Shown here: positions 14,630-22,060 of the stretch, piece after piece
Layout: each line of letters starts with the position of its first letter
How positions within the stretch are numbered: position 1 is the first letter of the stretch
Source of the DNA: an uncultured Pelagibacteraceae bacterium
GTDB taxonomy: Bacteria > Pseudomonadota > Alphaproteobacteria > Pelagibacterales > Pelagibacteraceae
Reading direction: 5' to 3'
Assembly: GCA_902516425.1 (NCBI GenBank)
Contig: CABXYE010000002.1
Coordinates: 96,988-160,987 of the forward strand
DNA: 64,000 nucleotides
Notes under the pieces: generated by a model
The model's input: only the letters and a program-made list of their open reading frames with translations
What the model was told of the DNA's origin: nothing
Databases searched by the model: none
Translations under genes and position numbers: made by a program

Positions 14630-15963
14630 TGTTAGCTGAGATAATAGATCCAGCGATTTTAGGTTTTATTCTTGTAGGTGTAATGCTTTTTGCAATCTTT
14701 GTAGGATTTCCTATTTCATTTACTTTAATATTTTTAGGATTTGTATTTGGCTATCTTGGTTTTGGAAAATTAGTTTTTTACTTAATGACATTACAGTTTT
14801 CGATGGTAATGACCGAGCAAACCTTAGCAGCTGTGCCACTCTTTGTATTTATGGGAATAATGATGGAACAAGCGGGATTAATGGAAAGATTATTTTCGGC
14901 TTTTCAATTAATGTTGGCGAAGGTCAAAGGCTCATTATATTACGCAGTTTTATTTGTCTCAGTAATTTTTGCTGCAGCAACAGGTATTGTTGGAGCATCA
15001 GTAACTATATTGGGGATCATGGCTGCAAAATCAATGAATAGATCCGGTTATGACGTAAGGCTTGCTGCAGGTACAATTACAGCGGGAGGAACTTTAGGGA
15101 TTTTAATTCCTCCGAGTATTATGCTTGTTGTCATGGGGCCTATAATGGAGATCCCAGTAATAGATTTATTTGCGGCAGCAATATTACCTGGAATTCTTCT
15201 TGCAAGTTTATATGCCGCTTACACAACAATTAGATGCATAATTAATCCTAAATTAGGACCAGTATTACCTGAGGAGATGAGAGCTGCAAGTATGAAAGAG
15301 GTTTGGATTGAATTTTTTTTAGGTCTAGTTCCTCCTGCAGCTTTAGTTTTTGCAGCTTTAGGAAGTATCTTATTTGGATTTGCAACTCCTACAGAAGCAG
15401 CAGGATGTGGTGCGATGGGTGCATTACTTTTATCGTTAGCTTACAAAAAATTATCATTATCAAAGTTACAAGAAGCATTAGTAAAAACTTTAGAGATAAC
15501 TGCGTTGATTATGGTTTTAGTTGCAGCATCAAATTTTTTTGGTGCAGTTTTTGCAAGATTAGGAACTCCGACTTTGCTTACTGAATTTTTATTAGGATTA
15601 GAAATGAACAAGTATCTAATTCTTGCAATGATAATGGTTATGATCTTTCTTTTAGGATGGCCTTTAGAATGGGTTCCAATTGTTATGATAATAGTTCCAA
15701 TTATCTTACCTTTAGTTGAGGCATTAGGATTTAATTTAACTTGGTTTGCAATATTAGTCGCAGTGAATCTACAAACCGCCTGGTTATCACCTCCAGTAGC
15801 TTTATCTGCATATTTTTTAAAAGGAGTTGTTCCAGAGTGGGATCTTAAAGATATTTATTATGGAATGATGCAATTTATGGTCTTACAAGTCATTGGGTTA
15901 GTATTAATTATAATATTTCCTAAAATTGCTCTTTGGTTACCAACTCTCTTATATGGACAGTAG
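14629..15963 (+). CDS. dctM: TRAP transporter large permease subunit DctM
   Basis: This 444-residue protein has about twelve hydrophobic helices. DctM hallmarks are present: VPLFVFMGIMMEQAGL, the GILIPPSIMLVVMG segment, FATPTEAAGCGAMGALL and a late LQTAWLSPPVALSAYFLKG motif. It is the transport channel of the system whose receptor is encoded by the gene at 12853. Length is as expected. The next gene, an NCS1 permease, starts 25 bases on, so the transcript may continue. Confidence 0.9.
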   Translation: MLAEIIDPAILGFILVGVMLFAIFVGFPISFTLIFLGFVFGYLGFGKLVFYLMTLQFSMVMTEQTLAAVPLFVFMGIMMEQAGLMERLFSAFQLMLAKVKGSLYYAVLFVSVIFAAATGIVGASVTILGIMAAKSMNRSGYDVRLAAGTITAGGTLGILIPPSIMLVVMGPIMEIPVIDLFAAAILPGILLASLYAAYTTIRCIINPKLGPVLPEEMRAASMKEVWIEFFLGLVPPAALVFAALGSILFGFATPTEAAGCGAMGALLLSLAYKKLSLSKLQEALVKTLEITALIMVLVAASNFFGAVFARLGTPTLLTEFLLGLEMNKYLILAMIMVMIFLLGWPLEWVPIVMIIVPIILPLVEALGFNLTWFAILVAVNLQTAWLSPPVALSAYFLKGVVPEWDLKDIYYGMMQFMVLQVIGLVLIIIFPKIALWLPTLLYGQ

Positions 15964-15988
15964 AAACTTTAAGTTTTATATTGTCTAA

Positions 15989-17446
15989 GTGAGTCCTCAA
16001 AATTTAAAAAAAAACCTTACTAATTGGGATTTAGTTTCAGTTAATCCAAATGATAAAAATTGGGATTGGAAAGTTCTATTCTGTTTTTGGGGGGTAAATA
16101 TTCAGAGTATTATAGGTTTTTCATTAATTACTTCTTTATATATAATCTATAACCTAAATACTTTTGTTGTATTTTTTGGAACAATATTAGGATCACTACT
16201 AGTTTATCTTTTTTCAAACTTGATAGGGAAACCATCTCAAAAACATGGATTACCTTTTGTTGTTTTGTTAAGATCCTCATTGGGTGTTATTGGAGCAAAA
16301 TACTTCGGTTTAATAAGATTTTTAGTTGGTGTCTTTTTATTTGGTATTCAAACATACTTTTTGTCAAAAGCGTTTGGCTATTTGATAAGAATAGCAATTT
16401 TTTCTGTAGACCCCACAATACTTGATCAACAAATATTTCTCGTATTCTTTTTAGGAATGAATTTAATTGATTGGGTTGCAATCGTTACATCAATAATTTT
16501 TCAAGGATTCTTATTTAGCGCTGGAATGAATATGAATAAAAAGATTATTATTTTTTCAGCTATTACTGTTTATCTTGGAATTTTATTATTTTCTTTATCT
16601 GTATTACTTAATGATGTAAAATTAACTTCGCAAGCATTTTTAAATTTATTAGATACAGAAAATTTTATAGATAAAAATAATTTTGGGCCATTAATAACTG
16701 TGACCAGTACAATGTTTGCGTATTTTTCAATTGTAATTTTGAGTTTTGGTGATTATTCAAGATATGTAAAGAATGAAAGCCAACTTAAAAAAGGAAATCT
16801 AAGTTTAATATTAAATTTAATAATTTTTTCTCTCTCTTCTTTATTTATAGTTTCAGGTATGGATGCTTTTTTAAAAGAAGATCCAGAAAATCTAAATAGA
16901 ATACTTACGAATCCTACGGATATTCTTGGAAAATTAGATAATTTATTCCTAATTGTTTTAGCTTTAATATTTATAATTGTTGCATCTGCTTCAACAAATT
17001 TAATAGTCAACTTTATTCCATCTCAATACACTTTGATTAATTTTTTACCTTTTTCTTTATCTGTTAAAAGTGCAGGTTTCATAATCACTATTATAGGTTT
17101 TATAGTAGGAATATTTTGGTTAACATTTCTAAGTCAAGTTGGTGCCTTATCTTTTATTGATACGTTTGGAGCTTTTTTTGGACCTCTTTTTGGAATAATG
17201 ATTATTGATTTTTATTATATTCAAAAGGGTAAATTAAATAACAAAGATATCTATTCTTTAGAAAATAGCGGAATTTATTATTATAGTGGAGGATGGCATA
17301 TAAAAGCAGTTTACTCTGTAATTTTGGGTTTTATTTTTTCAGCCTCAACTATTTGGAATACAAATTTGATGTTTCTTCAATCCTTTTCCTGGATTATAGG
17401 AGCTTTAATAGCTGCTATTACTTATTATTTACTAGCTAGAGAGTAA
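15989..17446 (+). CDS. NCS1 family cytosine/purine/uracil/thiamine/allantoin permease
   Basis: This 485-residue secondary transporter has about twelve membrane helices. NCS1 features include the N-terminal NWDLVSVNPNDKNWDWKVLFCFWGVN, then GLPFVVLLRSSLGVIGA and the SFGDYSRYVKN motif (typically the GDYSRY region of helix 6). The distal helices contain GPLFGIMIIDFYYIQKG, also conserved. It likely imports a nucleobase, hydantoin, allantoin or related N-heterocycle with Na+ or H+. The start is a GTG after the dctM stop; no nearer ATG preserves the conserved N-terminus. It overlaps no gene and is followed 4 bases later by an SDR. Confidence 0.85.
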   Translation: MSPQNLKKNLTNWDLVSVNPNDKNWDWKVLFCFWGVNIQSIIGFSLITSLYIIYNLNTFVVFFGTILGSLLVYLFSNLIGKPSQKHGLPFVVLLRSSLGVIGAKYFGLIRFLVGVFLFGIQTYFLSKAFGYLIRIAIFSVDPTILDQQIFLVFFLGMNLIDWVAIVTSIIFQGFLFSAGMNMNKKIIIFSAITVYLGILLFSLSVLLNDVKLTSQAFLNLLDTENFIDKNNFGPLITVTSTMFAYFSIVILSFGDYSRYVKNESQLKKGNLSLILNLIIFSLSSLFIVSGMDAFLKEDPENLNRILTNPTDILGKLDNLFLIVLALIFIIVASASTNLIVNFIPSQYTLINFLPFSLSVKSAGFIITIIGFIVGIFWLTFLSQVGALSFIDTFGAFFGPLFGIMIIDFYYIQKGKLNNKDIYSLENSGIYYYSGGWHIKAVYSVILGFIFSASTIWNTNLMFLQSFSWIIGALIAAITYYLLARE

Positions 17447-17450
17447 AACA

Positions 17451-18203
17451 ATGAAAAAAATTACCTTTGATTTTAAAAGTAGAACTGCAATTGTCACCGG
17501 TGGTGCACAGGGATTTGGCTTTGATATAACTAAACGTTTTTTAAAATCTGGTGCAAAAGTGATAATATGGGATAGTGACTCTAAAGCTATAGAGTTAGCT
17601 CAAAAAAATATAAATAACCCAAACTTGAGTTCCAATGTTGTGGATGTATCAAATTACGAGGAAGTTGAAAAAAAAGTAAAGGAAATCACAAAAGATTCAA
17701 ATATCGATATTTTAATAAATAATGCAGGTATAACTGGTCCCACTGCCACTTTGTGGGAATATGACATAGAGATGTGGAAAAAAGTTGTAGAAATCAATCA
17801 AATGGGAACATTTAATTGTTGCAGGTCAGTAGTACCAAATATGATAAAAAATAATTATGGAAGGATTGTAAATGTAGCCTCTGTAGCTGGAAAGGATGGA
17901 AATGCTAACGCTAGCGCATATAGTGTTGGAAAAGCTGGAGCGATAGCTTTAACAAAATCTTTAGGTAAAGAGCTTGCAGATAAGAATATAGCTGTCAATG
18001 CAGTCACTCCAGCGGGAGCAAAAACTCGAATTTTGGACCAAATGACTAAGGAGCACGTTCAAAGAATGCTATCCATGGTACCTAGAGGGAGATTTTTAGA
18101 AGTTGAGGAATTTACCTCTTTAATCTGTTGGCTTTCATCTGAGGAAAATACTTTCTCTACAGCAGCTGTATTTGATATAAGTGGTGGTCGCTCAACTTAT
18201 TAA
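17451..18203 (+). CDS. Short-chain dehydrogenase/reductase
   Basis: This 250-residue classical SDR has the cofactor loop TGGAQGFG (GFG rather than the usual GIG), NNAG, the catalytic Ser in VNVASVAG, and Tyr/Lys in AYSVGKAG. The FDISGGRSTY C-terminus matches the DxxGG pattern of the family. It is probably co-transcribed with the NCS1 permease 4 bases upstream, suggesting it acts on the imported compound or a product of it (inference). Its last four bases overlap a tiny minus-strand gene. Confidence 0.85.
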   Translation: MKKITFDFKSRTAIVTGGAQGFGFDITKRFLKSGAKVIIWDSDSKAIELAQKNINNPNLSSNVVDVSNYEEVEKKVKEITKDSNIDILINNAGITGPTATLWEYDIEMWKKVVEINQMGTFNCCRSVVPNMIKNNYGRIVNVASVAGKDGNANASAYSVGKAGAIALTKSLGKELADKNIAVNAVTPAGAKTRILDQMTKEHVQRMLSMVPRGRFLEVEEFTSLICWLSSEENTFSTAAVFDISGGRSTY

Positions 18204-18337
18204 CTCTTGGGTTTTTGATCAATTATCTTTAAATTATTAATCTTAGCTCTACTAAACTTGATATCTTTAGACATAACTGGCGCAAAAATCATTATTGACC
18301 AATAAATAAGTAGTAAAAAAATTGAAATTGTCCTCAT
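18200..18337 (-). CDS. Small secreted or membrane protein, 45 residues
   Basis: This 45-residue frame begins MRTISIFLLLIYWSIMIFAP, an uncleaved or cleaved signal-like helix, and continues with a basic tail (KDIKFSRAKINNLKIIDQKPKS). It fills the gap between the SDR and the DUF3047 gene and overlaps the SDR stop by four bases in tail-to-tail fashion. No clear ribosome binding site is seen. I do not recognise it; its support is the fit to the gap and the protein-like hydrophobic/basic pattern. Confidence 0.45.
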   Translation of the reverse strand: MRTISIFLLLIYWSIMIFAPVMSKDIKFSRAKINNLKIIDQKPKS

Positions 18338-18421
18338 ATTTTTAATATAAAAATGAATATTGAATTTTGGATGTTTAAATTTTGTCTAAATAATGTATTA
18401 ACAAATTATTTTAATTTATTG

Positions 18422-19072
18422 ATGAAACTTTTATTTTTTACTCTAACAACTCTTCTAATAACCACTAACATTTTATTAGCCGAGAAATTAAATGTATTCG
18501 ATTTTACTGAGGTTGAGCTTTCTGAACTACAAGTTAGGAAGGTAAGGGGTGCAGACAATAAAACAATTTATAGTGTTGGTTCTAATGAAAATGGTAATTT
18601 TTTAAAATCGGAAGCTGATAATGCTGCCTCAGGTTTAGGTAAAGAAATCAAAATAGATTTAAACAAAACACCATTTATCAATATTACCTGGAAAGTAGAG
18701 AAAGACCTGTCTGGTATTAAAGAAAATTCAAAAAAAGGACATGATTTTGCAGCTAGAGTTTTTGTAATAAAGAAAACAGGAGCAACACCTCTTTCAAACA
18801 GAGCAATTAACTATGTTTTTTCAAGTAATAATAATATTGGAGTAAATTTCCCTAGCCCATATACAAAAAAATCTATTGATAATGTTTTAGCAAGTACCAA
18901 GAGTAATTTAAATGAATGGGTAACAGTTAAAGCCAATGTAAAGGAGGACTTTAAAAGGTTACACGATCTGGATGTCAATGAGCTTGATGGTCTTGCTATT
19001 ATGTCTGATACTGATAATTCAAAGATGAAATCTATAGCTTATTTCCAAAATATTTATTTTTCATCTCAATAA
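18422..19072 (+). CDS. DUF3047 family secreted protein
   Basis: The chosen ATG at 18422 gives 216 residues with a good signal peptide (MKLLFFTLTTLLITTNILLA). An upstream in-frame ATG at 18353 would add 23 residues without similarity to a secreted protein. The mature part shows the DUF3047 pattern: NITWKVEKDL, then KGHDFAARVFVI, then LNEWVTVKANVKEDFKRLH and a late LAIMSDTDNS. This is a beta-rich domain common in proteobacteria and of unknown function. The protein is probably periplasmic. Its stop directly abuts the stop of a tiny gene on the other strand. Confidence 0.75.
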   Translation: MKLLFFTLTTLLITTNILLAEKLNVFDFTEVELSELQVRKVRGADNKTIYSVGSNENGNFLKSEADNAASGLGKEIKIDLNKTPFINITWKVEKDLSGIKENSKKGHDFAARVFVIKKTGATPLSNRAINYVFSSNNNIGVNFPSPYTKKSIDNVLASTKSNLNEWVTVKANVKEDFKRLHDLDVNELDGLAIMSDTDNSKMKSIAYFQNIYFSSQ

Positions 19073-19213
19073 TTAGAATTTGAGATATTTTTTTAAATAA
19101 ATATTAAACAGAGACAGAATAACAGCCACTAAAACATCTTCTAAAGGACTAGCTTGTGGATAGCCAAAGTTCCATGCGGTAACCATCACTAACCAAATCA
19201 CAAATATATTCAT
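19073..19213 (-). CDS. Small membrane protein, 46 residues
   Basis: This 46-residue frame (MNIFVIWLVMVTAWNFGYPQ at the start, then ASPLEDVLVAVILSLFNIYLKKYLKF) has two hydrophobic segments around a short polar turn, suggesting a helical hairpin in the inner membrane. The stop codon directly adjoins the stop of the opposite DUF3047 gene with no gap, as often seen where genuine genes are packed. An AAGG sequence lies about 10 bases before the ATG. The frame is well formed, but the function is unknown. Confidence 0.58.
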   Translation of the reverse strand: MNIFVIWLVMVTAWNFGYPQASPLEDVLVAVILSLFNIYLKKYLKF

Positions 19214-19270
19214 TAAATACTTATACCTTAGTTTCTATTAAATAGTTTACTTTTTTGCTATGATTATATT

Positions 19271-19693
19271 ATGCACGAAAATTTTATTCATACTTTAAAA
19301 GTTTATTATGAAGATACTGATGCCGGAGGCGTCGTATATTATGCTAATTATTTAAAGTTTTTAGAAAGAGCAAGAACAGAAGCTCTCCACTCAATTGGTT
19401 ATAGTAATCAAAAATTGAAAAAAGATTTTGATTCATTAATTATAGTAAAAGCTTGCAACATTGAATATAAAAAACCCGCAAGTCTTGAAGATGAACTAAC
19501 TATAAGATCTTTTGTTAAATCTATCACCAAAACATCTTTTTTTATGAATCAAATAATCACAAAGGGTGATGACACTATTGTTGAGGCACAAGTTCATTTA
19601 GTTTTTGTTAATGATTTAGTTAAACCAGTAAAAATACCTGACGAAATTTACTCACGATTTAAACCCTATTTTTGTGACACTATTAAAACTTAG
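19271..19693 (+). CDS. ybgC: YbgC/4-hydroxybenzoyl-CoA thioesterase family acyl-CoA thioesterase
   Basis: This 140-residue hot-dog fold thioesterase has the active-site segment VYYEDTDAGGVVYYANYLKF with catalytic D17, followed by FLERARTEAL. Together these are the YbgC signature. The family hydrolyses short-chain or malonyl-type acyl-CoA esters, and in many proteobacteria it lies beside the Tol-Pal genes. Here no tol gene is adjacent, so it is an isolated copy. Its 3' end overlaps the convergent DNA glycosylase gene by 11 bases. Confidence 0.87.
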   Translation: MHENFIHTLKVYYEDTDAGGVVYYANYLKFLERARTEALHSIGYSNQKLKKDFDSLIIVKACNIEYKKPASLEDELTIRSFVKSITKTSFFMNQIITKGDDTIVEAQVHLVFVNDLVKPVKIPDEIYSRFKPYFCDTIKT

Positions 19694-20363
19694 CTATTTT
19701 CTTTGCTTTAATAAGTAATTGGTTAATCATAGTAGTTGTCACTAGTTTTGTATTTACATTTCTTGGACTTGGGTGATAACAAGCAATCAAAACTTTATTA
19801 TCAGGCAATAAATATTTGTTTCCGTGTTTAAATTCAAATTTTTTGTGAAGCATAAACTTTTTTTTATAAATTTTTAAACAATTATCAAATGCAACTTTTC
19901 CTAGAGTAACGATCACTTTAAGGTTTTTTAAATTTTTAATTTCATTTTCAAAATAATTTGAACAGCGAATTAATTCTTTATTTTCTGGTTTATCACCTGG
20001 AGGAACACATTTAAGAATATTAGTTATGTAAGTATTATTTAATTTTAAATTATCATTTGCTTTTTCTGAAAAATCTTGATTTGAAATTCCTGTTAAAAAT
20101 AAACTTTTGAATAAAAAATTCCCTGATTTATCTCCTGTAAATGCCCTTCCTGTTCTTGTTCCACCATGAGCAGCAGGAGCAAGTCCCAAGATCATCAATT
20201 TTGCTTTACTATCCCCAAAGCCTGGGACTGGTTTTCCCCAGTATTTCTCATTCATACTTTGTTTTCTTTTTTGTATTGAAATTTTTTGGATAAAACTAAT
20301 AAGTCTTGGACATTTTTTACATTTAATAATTGTATTATTTATTTTTTTTAATTTAATAGTCAT
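19683..20363 (-). CDS. Uracil-DNA glycosylase superfamily protein (family 5-like, Fe-S)
   Basis: This 226-residue repair enzyme has the motif GLAPAAHGGTRTGRAFTGDKSG (given in parts: GLAPAAHGG, RTGRAFTGDKSG) characteristic of family 5 (UDGb). The C-terminal ACYHPSPRNVNT motif is also present. Cysteines C15 and C18 (KCKKCPRL) plus two further Cys around LKCVPPGD and IRCSNYF would bind a [4Fe-4S] cluster. It should remove uracil and related deaminated bases from DNA. Its start codon is separated by only two bases from the divergent phosphatase start, leaving no room for conventional promoters between them. Confidence 0.85.
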   Translation of the reverse strand: MTIKLKKINNTIIKCKKCPRLISFIQKISIQKRKQSMNEKYWGKPVPGFGDSKAKLMILGLAPAAHGGTRTGRAFTGDKSGNFLFKSLFLTGISNQDFSEKANDNLKLNNTYITNILKCVPPGDKPENKELIRCSNYFENEIKNLKNLKVIVTLGKVAFDNCLKIYKKKFMLHKKFEFKHGNKYLLPDNKVLIACYHPSPRNVNTKLVTTTMINQLLIKAKKIAKF

Positions 20364-20365
20364 TT

Positions 20366-20923
20366 ATGAAACTTATAAAATATTTTTTTATTATTTTTAT
20401 AACTTTCCCCTCAACGATTAAAGCAGATTTAAATCAAGAATTATCTTTAGAACTAAAAAAAGGTGGTAAACTAATATTTATCAGGCACGCATATGCACCA
20501 GGTGGTGGAGATCCTGAAAATTTTGATATTAATAACTGTGATACCCAAAGAAATTTGAGTAAGGAAGGAAGAGATCAAGCTAAAAAAATCGGAAATTTTT
20601 TTAAGGAAAATGATGTCCCAATTTTCAAAGTTTTTTCAAGTGAATGGTGTCGCTGCAAAGAAACTGCCGAATTGGCTTTTACAAATTTTATAACAAAAGA
20701 TTTTTTGAATTCCTTTTTTAGTAAAAAGTTTGCTAATAATAGAAATAAACAAATGTTTGATTTGAAAAATTATGTTGAAAAATTTAAAGATAATGAAAAT
20801 TTAATTTTTGTAACACATTATGTAGTAATATCTGAAGCTTTAGATTATGCTCCTTCCTCAGGTGAAATAGTTATTTCAGATAAAAATTTTAATAAAATTG
20901 GTAGTATAGAAATAAATTTTTAA
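20366..20923 (+). CDS. Secreted histidine phosphatase superfamily protein
   Basis: This 185-residue protein starts with a signal peptide (MKLIKYFFIIFITFPSTIKA). It contains the phosphohistidine motif FIRHAYAPGGGDP (about 36-48) with the RH pair, CDTQRNLSKEGRDQAKKIG, a second-site Arg in SSEWCRC, and the C-terminal His in VTHYVV. It looks like an active branch-1 histidine phosphatase exported to the periplasm; the substrate is unknown. The start is fixed by the signal peptide and lies two bases from the divergent glycosylase ATG. Confidence 0.82.
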   Translation: MKLIKYFFIIFITFPSTIKADLNQELSLELKKGGKLIFIRHAYAPGGGDPENFDINNCDTQRNLSKEGRDQAKKIGNFFKENDVPIFKVFSSEWCRCKETAELAFTNFITKDFLNSFFSKKFANNRNKQMFDLKNYVEKFKDNENLIFVTHYVVISEALDYAPSSGEIVISDKNFNKIGSIEINF

Positions 20924-20927
20924 TATT

Positions 20928-21053
20928 ATGTCATCAAAGCGAGCAATGAAACAAGCCCAAAAACAAGCTTATGCAAAACATAGAAGTAATATTACAAATA
21001 ACAGATTTGGAAATAGAAAAAAAAATTTTTCCAAGAGGAATAAAAAAAATTAA
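20928..21053 (+). CDS. Small highly basic protein, 41 residues
   Basis: A 41-residue frame starts four bases after the phosphatase stop. Its composition is extreme: about a third Lys and Arg with many Asn and Gln and no hydrophobic segment (MSSKRAMKQAQKQAYAKHRS at the start). That suggests RNA or ribosome association. It ends tail-to-tail with the next minus-strand gene, sharing four bases. Such low-complexity basic frames can arise by chance in A-rich DNA, so confidence is moderate. Confidence 0.5.
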   Translation: MSSKRAMKQAQKQAYAKHRSNITNNRFGNRKKNFSKRNKKN

Positions 21054-21472
21054 CTCTCTTTTTTAAATTTTTCTATTTTTTTACAAGTAGAAATTTTTGA
21101 TATTCCTTCCTCGTCATTAAGAACAGTTTTCATAAAAATTTCTTGTCTGTCTTTCTCAAAAAGGATTTGAGTATAAAATTGAGGATATCCATGTTTATGG
21201 GTAAGTATTTTACCATTTTCTTCATAAATATTTCTTACGTAAGAATTAGATCTTTTAATACTTAAGTCGGTCAATCGATATTTTTGATATGTTTTTTCCT
21301 TATAAACATAATTTCTAATCATGATTAATTCATTAAGATTTAAAATATATTCATTTTTTAAAAATTCATCTTGTTTATCATCACATTTACTCATAATGAT
21401 TATTTCTGATTTGAGTTGCTGTAAGGGTAAAATTATCAATAAAAGAAAAATTAAAAATTTAATTTCTTTCAT
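21050..21472 (-). CDS. Hypothetical secreted protein, 140 residues
   Basis: With the ATG at 21472 the product begins MKEIKFLIFLLLIILPLQQL, a signal peptide, followed by about 120 mostly polar residues. Two or three Cys (SKCDDKQ and STCKKIEKF) may form a disulphide in the periplasm. An upstream ATG at 21496 is less likely because it would put charged residues before the signal helix. The start lies inside the end of the 57-residue membrane protein gene, so translation is probably coupled. The family is not recognised. Confidence 0.68.
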   Translation of the reverse strand: MKEIKFLIFLLLIILPLQQLKSEIIIMSKCDDKQDEFLKNEYILNLNELIMIRNYVYKEKTYQKYRLTDLSIKRSNSYVRNIYEENGKILTHKHGYPQFYTQILFEKDRQEIFMKTVLNDEEGISKISTCKKIEKFKKES

Positions 21473-21632
21473 TTTTTTCAGCAAAAAATAAACCAATTAA
21501 AAGTAAAGCTGTCCAACCGAGCCCCACTAATCCCTTGATAATATTAGTGTCAGCACTCCATAAATCAAGAAATAAAGCCCCCAAAATAAGACCCAGAACA
21601 TATACAACAATTACAATTGTAGTTTTACTCAT
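21459..21632 (-). CDS. Small two-span membrane protein, 57 residues
   Basis: This 57-residue protein has two hydrophobic helices (about 4-21 and 33-50) separated by a polar loop (DLWSADTNII), with a charged C-terminal end (AEKNERN). Its ATG overlaps the end of the DUF1289 gene by 8 bases and its own end overlaps the next gene's start by 14 bases. Overlaps on both sides strongly suggest a real middle gene of a three-gene operon. The function is unknown. Confidence 0.72.
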   Translation of the reverse strand: MSKTTIVIVVYVLGLILGALFLDLWSADTNIIKGLVGLGWTALLLIGLFFAEKNERN

Positions 21633-21894
21633 TTAATAATTTTTTTTTAAAAAGAGAGATACCATTTTCAATTTTATAAGTATAGGACTCTTTAAAACTT
21701 TCTAATTGCCAACCAGTTAATCTCTTTTGAATAATTTCAAGATTTTGTTTTTTCCACTCATCAGTTGTATCTTCAGCTTTCCAGGTTTTTTTTTCCTGAT
21801 TATTTCTTCCACAACCATAGCAATATCCAGTTTTTGGATCAGTTTTACAAATGCTTATACAGGGAGAAACAATCATCATATTATTATAGAGCAT
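21625..21894 (-). CDS. DUF1289 family small cysteine-rich protein
   Basis: This protein of up to 89 residues has the DUF1289 signature: SPCISICKTDPKTGYCYGCGR near the N-terminus (parts: SPCISIC, TGYCYGCGR), four Cys likely binding Zn or an Fe-S cluster. A helical region containing EWKKQNLEIIQKRL then follows. Start is uncertain: ATGs at 21894, 21879 and 21876 are in frame, and the conserved part begins at the third. Members are widespread in proteobacteria with no settled function. It leads a three-gene overlapping minus-strand operon. Confidence 0.82.
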   Translation of the reverse strand: MLYNNMMIVSPCISICKTDPKTGYCYGCGRNNQEKKTWKAEDTTDEWKKQNLEIIQKRLTGWQLESFKESYTYKIENGISLFKKKLLNE

Positions 21895-21966
21895 AAATAA
21901 TATAATTTACAATAATTGTCGTTGGACAAATAGTTTCAATAATATATAAAACCACTTGAATTTGTT

Positions 21967-22050
21967 GGGCGAGTGGTGGAATGGCAGACACGCCAGTCTT
22001 AGGAACTGGTCTCGCAAGAGGTGAAGGTTCGAGTCCTTTCTCGCCTACCA
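21967..22050 (+). tRNA. tRNA-Leu (anticodon UAG)
   Basis: This 84-base class II tRNA has an acceptor stem GGGCGAG pairing with CTCGCCT, discriminator A and encoded CCA. The anticodon stem CCAGT/ACTGG closes the loop CTTAGGA (anticodon TAG). A variable arm (TCTCGCAAGAGGT region) and a GGTTCGAGTCC T-arm are present. It reads CUA-family leucine codons. It sits upstream of the trigger factor gene, a common alphaproteobacterial position. Confidence 0.96.
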
Positions 22051-22060
22051 TAAATATATT

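Noticed and set aside
18353..18421. Upstream ATG for the DUF3047 gene
   Set aside because: It adds 23 residues ahead of a well-formed signal peptide that begins at ATG 18422.
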